The notes under the pieces: generated by a model
What the model was told of the DNA's origin: nothing
The model's database searches: none
Seen by the model: only the letters and a program-made list of their open reading frames with translations
Translations under genes and position numbers: made by a program
In this document: piece after piece, positions 44,958 through 57,125 of the stretch
How positions within the stretch are numbered: position 1 is the stretch's first letter
Layout of the letters: every line of letters begins with the position of its first letter
Origin: Marasmius tenuissimus
Taxonomy: Eukaryota; Basidiomycota; Agaricomycetes; Agaricales; Marasmiaceae
Length of the DNA stretch: 64,000 bases
Reading direction: 5' to 3'
Assembly: GCA_029532415.1 (NCBI GenBank)
Contig: JAQOTA010000053.1
Span: forward strand, 1,488,001 to 1,552,000

Positions 44958-47900
44958 CTATGACGACGGTGGATAAGGATAATAACGAGGATCTGTGTAT
45001 GGATTCGGAGGGGCAGTTGTCGGACTGGCGACGGGTGGAGTCCCATTCGTTGTCGCACTGCCATAAGGTCCAGCTGGAACGGTATAAGAATAAGGATACG
45101 GATAATAGGCTGATCTGGTGCTTGCGTAGGCACCATTAGGATACACACCTGGTGGTGCTGAAGGCCCATAGGAGCCGTACGCAACAGCACCATAACCGGA
45201 GGTATAACCTTTGGAAGCAGCCGAGTAGACTGACATGGGCACTGTGGTAGAGGCTCCATATGGGGTCGTGTAGCTGTTGTACGGGAGCATCGTACTCAAG
45301 TCTCTCCGGGGAATAGGGACTGTTTGTCCCGCAGTCGGGTCGGTGGGCACTGGCGTGGCCGAAACCGATGTTGCGGCGCTTTGAACGTCGCGAGCAGCCG
45401 AATCCTCGCCATCCAGAGGAAGGGAAGCCATAGGGGGTGATTCACGAGGTTGCGACGGTTCCGGAGAAGTCCTGGGAGCGTTCTTGGCGATTTCGCGCAA
45501 GCCAAGTTTGTCGATGTTATTCCTGTAGAAATTGTGAACCTGGGCTTGTGTCTGGACATTTCGTTAAGCTTTAGGGATTGTTTGCCTTGAGGTTGTGTTG
45601 CTCACTTTGTTCGGCATCGAGGCGGATATGCGTTTGAAATTGTCTCCGTGTTGGCCCAGAAGCTTGACGAAAAGTTCTATCGCGAGACATGAATACGAAA
45701 TGAAGACTGCAACGATGCCTCATACCTTTATCGTCGTCAGACCAAACAGCAATGTTCCTCCGTCGGTTGGAGGGTTCAGGCTCTGCTGATTTCCCTTCAC
45801 CTTCTGACCCATCATCCACAATCGCTGCGGACTTGACTTTACGTGTTCTCTTAGCTCGTTTTGTGGGGCGACTGATCGACTCAGGATCCTCCTAAGAAAG
45901 AGATATTAGCGGCACCAAAGAAAAGATTTACGCATGCTCACAGTCCCCTCTTCTTCCGGATCGTTAGTGACGATTGCAAGGGAGGAAGAAGGCTTGCTTG
46001 AGATTGCCGACGCGGCAGCACGCCGACGGCGAGGGCGTGACTCCGGTTCAGGTGTGGGAGTAGCTGTTGTAGGAGTATCTTCTGTCACCTTTCTGCCTTC
46101 CCTTGACTTCAAGGATGCGACTGTAGCTGCAGCCGTCCGTTTACCCTTTCCTCTGGTACTTGGTCCCACTTCTGCATCATGCTTTCTGATATCAGCCATC
46201 AAACTATTACCCTTTCTCTTGCCTGTCCGTCGTTTCCCTTTCTTGCCAGGCGCGTTCATCGCTACAACATTCCTAAAGTCGATATTGACCTTCTTGTGCA
46301 AGTAGTAGAAGTCGACGCATTGGGCGGCCGTCTTGTTTGGTAGAGCCTTGGCTATCGCACCGAACTGCTTGGGCTGAGCAGCAAACTTGTCTAAGAAGAC
46401 CTGTTTCTCCTCCTCCGTCCAATCGTGAATGCCAGTATCGGGCGCGTAGTATTCTGCCGGGTTGTCGACGCGTAGGTTGTTGTCGTCGAACACGTAATCA
46501 ACCTGACCGCGAGTCACGGAGATCATGTCCGGAATGACCGCCAAGTTCCTCACACATAGTTGGTTCGGGTCGGTCGCTTCGTCGTATCCTATGCTCGCGA
46601 TGATCTGCTCCATCTCGAAATCGGACCGAACCGCGTCGCCCATTGTGGCCGCAGAACGCCTTGTCGTCCTACCGGTAGCAGGAGGGAGAACCGAAGGAAG
46701 GATTGGTGTTTCGGAGGCATTGCCACCTTGTTTCGATCTCGCCTGTTCGTCCAGTCTGGCGCAATGATCGACCCACTTCTCGTGCAGAGAAAGATACTCC
46801 TCCCTTAGACGTTGGACCTTGTCCTTCAAAGCAGTCTGTCGAGCTTGGAACTTCTCTACAAGGCTGTCATGCATGAACCTGTACATCTCGTCTCGCGTCT
46901 GAGCTCGGGGCCCGGCTGGATGCATCATTTCCTTGATGAGGACTTCAGGCGTTGGTCGTTCCGAAGTGACCTTCTCGTGAGGATACCTGGGCAACTGTAG
47001 GTTGGTGGCTAAGATAGGCTCAACTCGCTCTGCCCGCGTTTGTCGATCCGCAAGGAGTCGAGTCATGACGACAACGCGAAGAGCCTCCCTAACCGTAGTC
47101 GCATCTGCCATATTTGGAATGTCTTCAGGACCGAAATCAGGAACGATTTTGGTAGCCCCTTGAGATGGCGGCGTGACGATGTTCGGAGAGTCCCCACGTT
47201 CCGCCCCTATTGAACCCGTGTCTACTGCGTTCTGCAATGATGTCCCATTTTCGATGATCTCGATGTCATTATCCGAATCATCAGCACTGGTATTCTGAGC
47301 TTGAGGTAATGTAACCTGTGCGGCCGGAATGTCGTCAGCAGAATCGCTTGCTTTCTCCGGCATCACATCCTGCATTTCGACCTCTTCTATGAAGTCACGT
47401 TCACCTACAGAGTTGAGTCAGTGCCGCGGGACCCACAATATATTGACGTGAAACGTACTTGGCTTTTCTTCCTTCACTGCAATCGATGGGGCTTCAGTAG
47501 CGGGGCAGGGACCAGCCACTTTCAAGTCTTGAGGAAGGATAGCAGTTCCGTCCGTTTGCGGAGGGCATTGGTTGGCCGGTTCGACTGGTGAATGAGATTG
47601 CTTGACATCCACAGCCACAGGAGCACTGGAGGTATCGCCAATATCAGCCGACCGTTCTGTCGGTTTCACGGAGGTTTCCCTCGAGGAGGCAATAGAGGAA
47701 TGTGACGGAGATCGGGAGAGCAACGCGGGATGGTACGGATTGAGGTGTGAACTCGGCTGAGGCTGTCTTTTCCCCGTATTCACAGAGGCCCCATTCACGC
47801 GAGTAGTACTCTTCGTTCCATTCCGAGTTTGAGGCAACGGAGGAGAGTGGCGTTGAGCAGGAGTAGACGCCTCAGAGTCTGTGTATCGATTCCCTAAACT

Positions 47901-48947
47901 AGATCTTTGCTGGCGACCGCGGGAACGAGAGCGGGAACGTGATCGAGATGATTTGGAACGCGACGGAGAATACGAACGCGAGCTGCTGCGAGATGGTAGA
48001 CGCGAGAGAGACCGAGAACGTCTTCGTGAATACCCACGAGAGAGGGAGCGTGAGCGTGAGCAAGATGGGCTGCTGCGGTTTCGGGACTGTGATCGCGAAT
48101 GCGACCTATAACGGTGAGTGGAGCGTGAGTGTGACCTTCCTCGAGACTGGCTCCTTCGGCTGATCCTTTGTGTGCGAACAGGCGAGCGCGAAAAAGAGTC
48201 GCGATGACGACTTGCAGAATTCTGATCATAATCCGGACGATACGAGGGATATCTATTGCGTGCATGAGCCTCTTCATTGTAAGAATTTGGTCGATAATGT
48301 CTGTCGTCGTCGTATACAGGTTGTGAAGACCAAGACCCTCTGCCACGGTTATCATTGGCATGAAACCGTTGGGGTGAGCTAGACCAAGAGATAGCAAGAG
48401 ATAGACAATGTTAGCGGGAATACAGCCGACAAATGTACGACACGGACTTTGAGCCTCCACCTCCACTCATCGCATTGTTATGTTTCCATGAATCTGAGGG
48501 TTCAAATATCCGTGTAGCCATTATGTTGGGGTCTCTCCAGCTACCTGAGGGCTCTCTACTCCGCGTGTACGGTGATACTGGTGATGTTGCGTTTCGTTGG
48601 TCATATCGCTCTCGAGGGGCGTCCCAGTAAGGCCGTTCATACCGTTCAGGCATTCCAGGGCTTTGTGTAGGACCACAATTGTTATACGGCTCTTGATACC
48701 AGTAACCTTCGGGCCTGTAGCTGTTGTAAGGATCGTACACAGAATGCCGACGTCCAGGTGTTGGAGAATTGGATCTTCGATTTATGGGCGGTGGTCTCTG
48801 TAAAACAGAATTCATATGTAAATGCGACGTCGGATGAGTATGAGTTTGAGTTACATCGTATGAATAAGGTTGTTGAGTTGAATTTGCTCGAGATCGAGGA
48901 CCCGTTGGGATGTTTTGAGCTGAGGCCCCGTAACCAGAGGTCATCAT
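44958..48947 (-). CDS. SNT1: SNT1 / NCoR-like SANT-domain corepressor
   Basis: Large nuclear protein resembling Snt1 of the yeast Set3 histone deacetylase complex and animal NCoR/SMRT. The start is MMTSGYGASAQNIPTGPRSR at 48947, followed by a Tyr/Pro-rich region and a long RS-rich stretch (about 47900-48200). The conserved core: EKFQARQTALKDKVQRLREE (coiled coil), FEMEQIIASIGYDEATDPNQ, then SANT domain 1 (IHDWTEEEKQVFLDKFAAQP, then FGAIAKALPNKTAAQCVDFY) and basic KKGKRRTGKRKG. A second, intron-split SANT repeat follows (RRRNIAVWSDDDK, GQHGDNFKRISASMPNKTQA, VHNFYRNNIDKL). The tail is Tyr/Pro/Ser-rich, stop at 44960-44958. SANT 1 in this family binds and activates the deacetylase. It diverges from the Vps39-like gene, about 235 bases between starts. 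Confidence 0.85.
47885..48160 (-). repeat. RS-dipeptide-rich coding tract in SNT1-like gene
   Basis: Encodes dense Arg-Ser dipeptides (SRSKSSRSRSRSRSRGRQQR and similar). Nucleotide repeats of CG[A/T]-[A/T]C type are degenerate. RS domains usually mark splicing or mRNP proteins and are phosphorylated by SRPK kinases. Confidence 0.75.
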
Positions 48948-49181
48948 CCCGAAATGAAAGTGAGACGCCCTTTTGCTGATATTCCAACTGGATGTAGCTA
49001 TTAATCCTTGAGAATGAGTGATTCAGAGTGAGATGAGAGTGAGAGCGGATGAGGATGGTACTAGAACGAGCGTAGAGTAGCAGGGAGATGGCGGTTGAGA
49101 GCAACTTGCGCGGGCTGAGTTCAAAACCTGAATTAGGGTTATTGTAACGGCAACTCGGCTTGTTCCCCACGACAACATTGC

Positions 49182-51943
49182 ATGCATTCGACCTCGACGT
49201 TTCCTCGCTCTCAAGTCCTAGTTCTTGGTTCAAATTCAGTCCAGTCTCTCGTTCCGGCCACATTAATATCACAAGTCGACTCTCTACTTGAAGGTCACCG
49301 AATAGAAGATGCAGCGGAATTGGCAGACCAACAACGCAAGAAGATACAGAGCAATATCACTGTGAATGAGGATGAGGTTGACATCTTCCCATTTCGAATC
49401 GTGAATAAATTCTGAAGATAACTCCAGATTGAAGAATTACACTACGTGTGCCAGCGAATTGGCTTCCAATGCTTCACAGAAACGTTATTTGAAGATGCGG
49501 GAACACACTTCTTCAATGGCGAACTGGACCCTCGCCTGCTCGTCAGCTACTATCCAGAATTACGTGGAAGTCTATTCACAGAAGAGGATACAATAGATGT
49601 GTTTGCTGGTGTAGCAGAGAGTATGCCAAAGCAGCGCTCTGTCGACGACATAGGTATGTTGTCCAATTTCACACTTTATTTCTCACTGTACATATCGCGT
49701 TCTTTTTCTATCCCTGTTACTCGAATCTCTTGAAATGCATCCCCACTCACATCGTGCGTTCCCGGTGGTTGGAACTAACAAGTCATGGCAAACCTAGTCA
49801 GGAATTATTCGCCTCATTTGTCGCCAAATACACGCTCTGCACCGCCCACAGCTGAACTGCGGAAGATACTCGGGATGGCAGCGCAGGAGATGCTGGAGAG
49901 CTTCCTCAAGAAATGTCGGAGGCGGCGGAAAGTGGATAATCAGAGTCGCGGATCGAATGCAAGCAAATGGGAGTCATCATATCCTGTGCGTCAATCCATC
50001 TATTATCGTCTAGTTCAGACATCGAATAGTCACCTCACAAAGGTTGTCGATACCGTTCTCGTCAAACTCTTCGCACAATCCGAGAAGACTTCGGACCTAT
50101 ATACGCTCCTCAACGAAGCCCACAACGTCGTACTTCAGGAAGTTGAACTTGTCTTGCAGAATTGTGGTCAATACAACGCACTCTGTACCCTGTACAAGCA
50201 ACTTGGTGAGGATGAAAGACTTCTCAATGCTTGGTCCAAGTGAGGATCCTTTTGCCTTGCATCACGAACGTTTCTCCAACACCGATTCACTTAGGGTGGC
50301 AGACGGCGAATGGATGGACGATGATATACCCGACCCTATCACCAGCATTGTCAGCCTCATCACCGACAAGAGGGATCGGGCACTTACCCAGCAATGGGGC
50401 TTGTGGTTGACCAAAAGGGATCCTGAGCGGGGGTTGAAGGTATCTTGTTCCTCGACCAGCAGGACTTACGGCTGACGCCATATCTCTTTGTAGCTTTTAA
50501 TGCCAAGAGAGTCAGGCAAACGTCGTGCCAATCACAGACCCGAGGACGAAAAGTTGCTTCTCGAGCAAATCAGAGAAGCTAATCCTTCTGCAGTCACCCA
50601 ATACCTTGAATACCTCATCATTCAGAGGCGGAGTGTGGTGAGTAAACTCACCTTTTACGACACCGTTTCCTTTGATGACCTCCACTGTCCCAATGGATGA
50701 CCACCACAGGCACCCGAGATTCACATGGATTACGCGTCAACTTGTGTCACTCAACTGCTAGATTTTTTGGCCGATGAATCCGTTCTCAAGCTTTGGAGAG
50801 CAAAAGGTCCGACCTTCATCCCCCTTGGCTATTCATCAACTCACCGGTTCTAGCATCATCGTATTCTTCCGGTCGATCGGACAGTACACTTCCCTTCATT
50901 TCTTACTTTGCCTCAACGACCCCCGATTCCGAGCACAAACGAGTGCGGCTAAAGACCGCCCTATTTCTGCAAGCGTCTTCTCTCTACGACGTCGAGTCGA
51001 TACGAAACCGTCTCTTACCCCACGAGAAAATTCTCAAATTCGAGCTCGCAATTCTGGATGGCAAGGTATCCTAAAATAAGTGAACTTTCGGCCGAACGTC
51101 CCTCATTCACAACCCCTTTTCTTTTCTCTTCATGACAGACGCAAAACCACAATTCAGCTCTATCCAATCTCGCTCTCGATCTACGGGATACAGTCACTGC
51201 CGAGGCCTACTGCGCGCTCGGCGGAGAGCTCATCCCGAGCAAAGTAGCACTCTCAATAATCGAAGATATCCCCGGATTGCAGACATGGAAATCATCACCA
51301 ATGTTCTCAACGTCAAAGAGCGTTGACGAGAACACGAAAAAAGGACTCTTGAAGGTCTTGTTGGGCGTTTATATGAGAGAGAAGTACGTGCAGTGTTCCA
51401 ATTGTCAAGCAAAACCCTTCATCTAACAGACGGGCATACGCAGGGATTCAAACTCGGACAGGGCAGCGAACCTTCTGAATGCGCAAGCGGTCAATTTGGA
51501 CGTAACGGATGTAAGGGAATCGACTGTTTCTGACACCTGACGAGGTACCGATTCTTGCTCTTATAGGTCCTTTCGATCGTACCGGAAGAGTGGCCGGTAC
51601 AGCTCATGTCCTCATTCCTTACTCGTTCTTTCCGACGGAGACTGCACTGCAGCCATGAAGGCCATATACTCAAAGCAATTGCCGCTGGCCAGAATCTCGA
51701 GGTAAGGCGCCGACTATCAATAGAAGGTCTCCGTACTTCATTAACTCATCCACCCTCTAGGTAAAAGATCGCACTTGGTTGATCCTCCGGGAAGAGGGAT
51801 ACGAGGAAGAAACGCTCGATGAAGGAGACGACAACGAGGGTGGAGAAGAGAAGGTTCTGGATGAGAAAGTGGATTTTCATCCGACCTCCGAACCCGTAGA
51901 GGTTCATCCTGAACCACCAGATTCTGCTTTAATTATTCGCTGA
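49182..51943 (+). CDS. Vps39/TRAP1-like vacuolar sorting protein, N-terminally truncated
   Basis: Related to Vps39/Vam6 and TGFBRAP1, tethering subunits of HOPS/CORVET at vacuole and endosome. The first exon, MHSTSTFPRSQVLVLGSNSV then QSLVPATLISQVDSLLEGHR, corresponds to the last strand of the CNH domain and the linker after it; the rest of the CNH domain (about 250-300 residues) is not upstream. Next come ELHYVCQRIGFQCFTETLFE, AGTHFFNGELDPRLLVSYYP, then the Vps39 domain 1 region (LVKLFAQSEKTSDLYTLLNE, QYNALCTLYKQLGEDERLLN), helical repeats (YDVESIRNRLLPHEKILKFE) and LSIVPEEWPVQLMSSFLTRS. It ends with an acidic tail, DEGDDNEGGEEKVLDEK, without the C-terminal CxxC zinc motif often found. About eleven introns; stop 51941-51943. 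Confidence 0.75.
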
Positions 51944-52151
51944 TAGTACTACATAATATTCCCAGTAATCACCGTTATTTTATCATTTTTGCTCATACGC
52001 GCAGTGAGCTGAAGCTACAGAATACAAGGATCAATAAGAAGTGAGCTGTCCGACAGCAGAGAATCTCAAACATAAGATAAGGGAACTACTCGAGATGCTG
52101 AGGACATGGATTACCATCCATGAAATCAAATTTGCCGAACAGGGAAGCAAA

Positions 52152-54668
52152 TCAAGCCTCAGCCTGCATGGGAGGAGCAACTTGTCCTCCCTTCGCAGAA
52201 GTGGGCGTGAATGTGTGCCAACGGTCGTTGAACCGGACGTCTAGAAGTTTATTGATTAGCAGTTCCTCTCACGTCGCATAAGTAAAGAGTGACTCACCCA
52301 ACGGCCTTCCACCGTACATATATTGCTGGAATTTTGCTGTGGGCGAGAAGATCAGAAGACGCCCGTAATCAGACTTACTAACTTACCAATAGCAGTCTCG
52401 GCCTCTGGGACCTGGGCGAACTGAACAACACCGCATCCCTTGGAGCGGGTACCATCGAACAGGATCTCTGCCAGTTCGACTTGACCAGTGGTCTCGAATA
52501 ACTCCACTAGATCTTCGTTGGCCGTGGACCATGGAAGCTGGAAGAGACATTAGCAAACTTTTTGCTGAGGCGGGAGGCTGGTGACATGACTTACATTCCT
52601 GACCATAATCTGCTGACTGGGCTCTGGTTCAGCACCATACCCTCCGTATACCCCCCCGCCGCCACCACCATAACCACCGGCATAGCTACCTCCTTGGTCA
52701 GGCCCGGAGTAGTCTGCGTAGATGTCCCGATTTGAGAAGTCGCGACCAGCGCCGGGGGCACCGCCACCACCGCCACCACCACCAAAACCTCCTCGGAAGC
52801 CTCCGCCACGGAAGCCGCCCCTGAAACCTCCTCCACGGAAGCCTGCGCCGCGAGGGGCACCTCGGAAACCCCCACGGAATCCCATACTTGGCCCAGAAAG
52901 GCCAGCATAGCGATCCTGGTCGGACATGAGATTGTGAAAATCATGAAACATAGGAAGATCCGCACCTCTCGAACTTCCAACACCCGGCCATACCAATCGT
53001 AGCCATTGTACATGCCTGAATCGATGTAAGGCCACTGTCCCAACACAACGTGAAAAGGACGTACTGATCGCTTGTTGAGCATCCTTGGCGGTCTCAAATA
53101 CAACTGTGCCAGATCCCTTCGGTCTTCCGTCCATCCCAATATTGATATCTGCTCGGACGATATTGCCAGCAGTCCGGAAAAGATCTTTGAGATCTTGCCA
53201 TCCAGCTTGGTACGGCAGCTGGCGACCGTCATGTCAGTCTCCGGACGAACGCATAGGTATCGGTACTTACATTTCCAACATAAAGCTGATTGCCAGGGTT
53301 GGCGTGATTGCCATAGAGGTTGTGGGAAGGAGGACGAGGAGGTGGCTGGGCATTGAAGCCTTGTCCAGCCATGGCCATACCCATCTTGCCCGGAACGGGA
53401 GTGGCACCGAAACGAGACTCGTTTTCACGATCCTATTCCATTGATAAGCCAACACACACCGACACAAGAGGGCCACAAACTCACCTCACGAATGTAGACA
53501 GGACGGCCAAGCAAAGTCATTTCTGATAACTCACGAACCGCACGTTGGGCATCTTCTGACGAGGCGAATTCGACGATGCTGAAAATTCAAGTCGTGTCAA
53601 TGACGTCCAAAGGTGAAACGAGATCAAACTCACCCGCAGCCTTTTGATACTCCAGTTGGAGTGATTAAAACTTCGGCGAACAAGACTTCTCCAGCTAACC
53701 AACCCCAAAAAAGAACCCATTAATATCCTCTCAACAGCTCAAAACCATCCAAGAAACCAGAAAAAGAACTCCGCCCTCCTCCTCCGCCGAAAACAGAAGC
53801 AGCTGCGTGTCCGAACCATCAGGTTGACTCTCCCCTCTTCGCATACCGGTCCGACTTGTTACAAGAGTGCGTTTCTCCGGTGAACAGAACAGGCGTCCGT
53901 CTCATCTCGAACTGCTTCTGTCTCCTCAGCCCTCTTCTCCCCCAAAAACTCTCAAATATCGAAAAAACTCGAAGATCCCCAACCCACCTCCCCTCATGAA
54001 TTCCATAAGATCCCGATATTTCACGTCGTAGCTGAGGTTGCCCACGTAGACGCGGTTTTCTCTCTTGCTGATTTTGCCGAACTCGACCGCTTCCTCGTGA
54101 TCTGCATTCATAGGACCACCCAGAGAACGCGCAAAAGGTTCTGCGGCCTTGCGATCACCGCGGCTCCTGGAACGACTGCGAGGCGAACGTGTCCTGGAGC
54201 GAGAGCGAGAACGGGATCGCCGGGAGCGCCTACGTGGCGAGGCTGACCGACGTCGAGAGCGTGAGCGGGAACGAGAACGTTTTCTGCGCTGAACAAGCAA
54301 AACTTGAGACTATGACATTGGAGATTGAGTTGAACCGCGTACGTCGCCATTCCTTCGTTCCTCAGGCTCCCAGTGATCTCCTCCACGTCGAGAGCGTCCT
54401 GTATCATTATAGAATGAAGCTGTTTTCTGGCCTCTACAAAAAAAAAGGACTCACCACTTTCTCTTCGGTCTCTCTCCCGGTCCTTGTCACGGTCTCTTCT
54501 ATCCCTATCCCGTTCTCCTCTGTCTCTTTCCTTGTCCCGGTCATAATCTCTGTCTCTTTCTCTGTCACGGTCTCTGTCCCGTTCCCTATCACGGTCTCGG
54601 TCACGAGAGCTGCTGAGAGGCTGTTTGACATCCTCCAAGTCCTCTTTTATCTTCATATCGACGTCCAT
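52152..54668 (-). CDS. GBP2: SR-type RNA-binding protein with three RRMs (Gbp2/Hrb1-like)
   Basis: Nuclear mRNA-binding shuttling protein like yeast Gbp2/Hrb1, which couple splicing quality control to export through TREX. ATG at 54668 (MDVDMKIKEDLEDVKQPLSS), then an RD/RE-repeat block and an RS block (RRSRSRSRSRTRSPRSRSRS). RRM1: RVYVGNLSYDVKYRDLMEFM, CGIVEFASSEDAQRAVREL; RRM2: LYVGNLPYQAGWQDLKDLFR, GSGTVVFETAKDAQQAI; a Gly/Arg (GGFRGG) spacer; RRM3: IMVRNLPWSTANEDLVELFE, RSKGCGVVQFAQVPEAETAI. Ends GGQVAPPMQAEA before TGA at 52154-52152. Order and spacing match Gbp2. Whether it is closer to Gbp2 or Hrb1 cannot be told; basidiomycetes usually have a single gene. Many short introns. Confidence 0.88.
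52745..52895 (-). repeat. Gly/Arg/Phe-rich (GGFRGG) coding repeat
   Basis: Tandem units coding for RGGGFRGGFRGG in the spacer between RRM2 and RRM3 of the SR protein. RGG boxes are usual arginine methylation sites and RNA contacts; yeast Gbp2/Hrb1/Npl3 carry comparable repeats. Confidence 0.8.
54430..54640 (-). repeat. Arg-Asp/Arg-Glu dipeptide repeat
   Basis: Encodes SRDRDRDRERDRDRDRERDR and similar at the N-terminus of the SR protein. Alternating charged dipeptides substitute for part of the RS domain. The DNA repeat is of the CGGGACCGAGAC kind. Confidence 0.8.
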
Positions 54669-55542
54669 GGTAGCGCTGGGATCTGGGGTGAGGTTTAAGT
54701 TGACTAAGAGTCACAAGGGTTTTTCTTGCATATCGGGCTTTGAAAGTTCGAACTCAGCGGGCGCTCAAGCGCTTACTCAGCACCAAACGCCCGTGCACTG
54801 CCTATGGCTGCAAGTTGCCACTATGGCTCTCGATTGTAGTATGTACGACCACCTCAGGCAACTCGAGTGTCGTCATGTCTGCGCCCTACTGGATAGATCC
54901 GAACTATTGGGTACAATATAAAGACTTGCTCAGCTCTTATTCCAAGAACAGGCTATCCAAGTGCTACGTCCACATGTGGCGCGTGTAGTCTGAGTTCAAA
55001 CCAGGCTATTATTATCGCGCTTCATGGATGAGCATTTATTCGAATTGACGAGAGTTCATTCCAACCATTTGCAGAAGCCCTACGTGACAGAGACAGACTC
55101 ATACATACGGTATGTTCCCCAATCGTGATCAATATGCGGAAAAAACGGCCAGCTGACACTGTTGCCATTGCGAAGTGTACATTCCTCGGCGAAACCACGA
55201 AAGTTCAAGTGGCTCTCTCCATCTCTTTATCCATCGTTCAGAGCGATGTAAATGGCTTAGCTGGCCCGATTCCAATGTCCTGTCGTTGCTCTCGTCCGGC
55301 AACATTTCGTTCGCCGTTGCTCAAGCCATGCTCCCACAATGTTCATGCGCTCACTTGGCTTACACCTTTCAATTGAACCAGAGCTCTACGCATAAACCTC
55401 CTGCAACGGCTTGCGTGATTCCGGTGACCATAAGGGACTATTATTGCGGGTTTTCGACGGACCGCGTGCGCCTCTGCCGCTTCCTGGCCCATAAAAGCGG
55501 ATGTATTTCTCGTGGCATCCAGTTCCTTCTTCCTCCTCCAAG
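54669..55542. other. Divergent intergenic region between SR protein and GH43-like gene
   Basis: About 870 bases. A TATA-like sequence (CCCATAAAAGCGG) at about 55488-55500 lies some 45 bases before the GH43-like ATG and is its probable core promoter. No gene seen otherwise. Confidence 0.45.
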
Positions 55543-56832
55543 ATGTTCTCTCTCCTCAAGATTGCTGTTATTTTCTCCCTCGCGTGCTTTTCCACTGCCT
55601 TGAGGGTGCCTTCCGGGGTACAGAACTTTACCGGTGCATCTACAACGCCAGAATTGTCGGCAGAGCTGTTCAAGCGCGCCGTTTCCGCTCCATACGTCTT
55701 CACTGCCTTCACATCTGTTTCTGAGTCCAACCTCTATGTGTACACGTCTCAAGATGGAACAACCTTCTCGCTTCTCAAAGGGCCAACTTACACCCCGCCT
55801 TCTGGACTGATCAGAGATCCCAGCGTCATTCTACACACTGAGTGGGTATTCACGATTCACCTCCTACATTCAGGATCTCGTTGACGAACCTCCCACGTTC
55901 CAGTGGCAAATATTACATCGCGTGTATGGTCTTTACTTTTCTTACAGAATCCGAAATCTCACGTAGGAATCCCAGATACCACCAACTGGACCGGAACGAA
56001 TTTTGCTATAGCGGTGAGTGCCATCTACGACAGTCGCGGACTCGCCTAGTCATGAACGTCTTCTTTTAGAGTAGCACCGATCTCGTGAGCTGGACCCTCG
56101 TCGCCACTATCTCGACCTCCTCCTCCGTCATCAACCCGGTCAACACATGGGCTCCTGTAAGCTACCTGTCCTCTCTCACTCTCCCGATACTCAGCCAAAC
56201 CCTCAGGAATTCTTTAAAGACCCCAAGACGGGCAAACTGAACATCATCGTGTCGCTTTCAACTGGCAGCTATGGTCCCTTCCTCCCTTACGTCTTCACTG
56301 CTACAGACAGTTCGTTGAGAACATGGAGCGGCCCTGTGGTCATGTCTGGCATCTCTAATGCGGGACTCGGATACATCGACACTTTCCCTGTGTACTACAA
56401 GTCCGTAATTCTCTTTCTCATCGCCGGTCGTTGACTCAACCCTCTTATCCTCAGCAACCAATACCACATCTTCACGAAGGCGGAATCCGACGGAAAGAAG
56501 ACCATCGAACACGCAGTCGCCTCCTCATTGACTGGGCCTTACAACTTTGTACAGACCGGAAACTTCGCTGGATGGGGACAAGCAGAGGGACCTTGCATCA
56601 GTGTCCTGCCGAACGGAAAATTCCGTTTGTGAGTCCTCAAAAGACCGTCCTGGTTGTTTGGAAAGTCCACTAACAAATCCGCGAACTCCTGTAACTTAGG
56701 TACGCCGATGGCTTCAATACCGGGAAGTACATCTACTCAGACTCGAGCGATCTTTACAACTGGTCCGGTGCTCAAACTTTGCCAGCAGGTTTGAGCGGGT
56801 TCGTCAGGCACGGAACGGTTTTGAAACAGTAG
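55543..56832 (+). CDS. Secreted GH43-like glycoside hydrolase
   Basis: Five-bladed beta-propeller hydrolase of the GH43 type (arabinanase/xylosidase-like). ATG at 55543; MFSLLKIAVIFSLACFSTAL is a signal peptide and a possible KR processing site follows (ELFKRAVSAPYV). Propeller motifs: SNLYVYTSQDGTTFSLLKGP, PPSGLIRDPSVI (the Asp after R is the expected general base), YYIA then YTTNWTGTNFAIASSTDLVS, WTLVATISTSSSVINPVNTW, APEFFKDPKTGKLNIIVS (the Glu of APE is a conserved acid), GYIDTFPVYY, GNFAGWGQAEGPCISVLPNG and TGKYIYSDSSDLYNWSGAQ. Ends RHGTVLKQ and TAG at 56830-56832. About six short introns. Subfamily and substrate not determinable. Confidence 0.85.
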
Positions 56833-57125
56833 AGTTCAAATCGCGGTCATTGCATTCCTGTTATAATGAGATGGCTCGTATCGATTGAGTATGTACTGTG
56901 AAGCTACAAACTGAGAAATGATTGCTGAAGGATGATGAAAATGATATGACTGACAATAAGTATGCGTGATGAGAACGGAGAACAATTGCACAAGCAAAGC
57001 GAGGCGAGGCTCAACGGATACGTGAACAATAAAAAGTCAAGGTCCAGAGGAAGTCAAACAACCTAACGTTGTTCAACAGGGTGATCATGAAACCGGTATC
57101 CATATGAAAAGGAGGGTTTGCTGGC

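Noticed and set aside
52722..52910. Plus-strand Pro/Lys-rich ORF (KPPRKPPPRKPPL)
   Set aside because: Complement of the GGFRGG-coding repeat of the SR protein.
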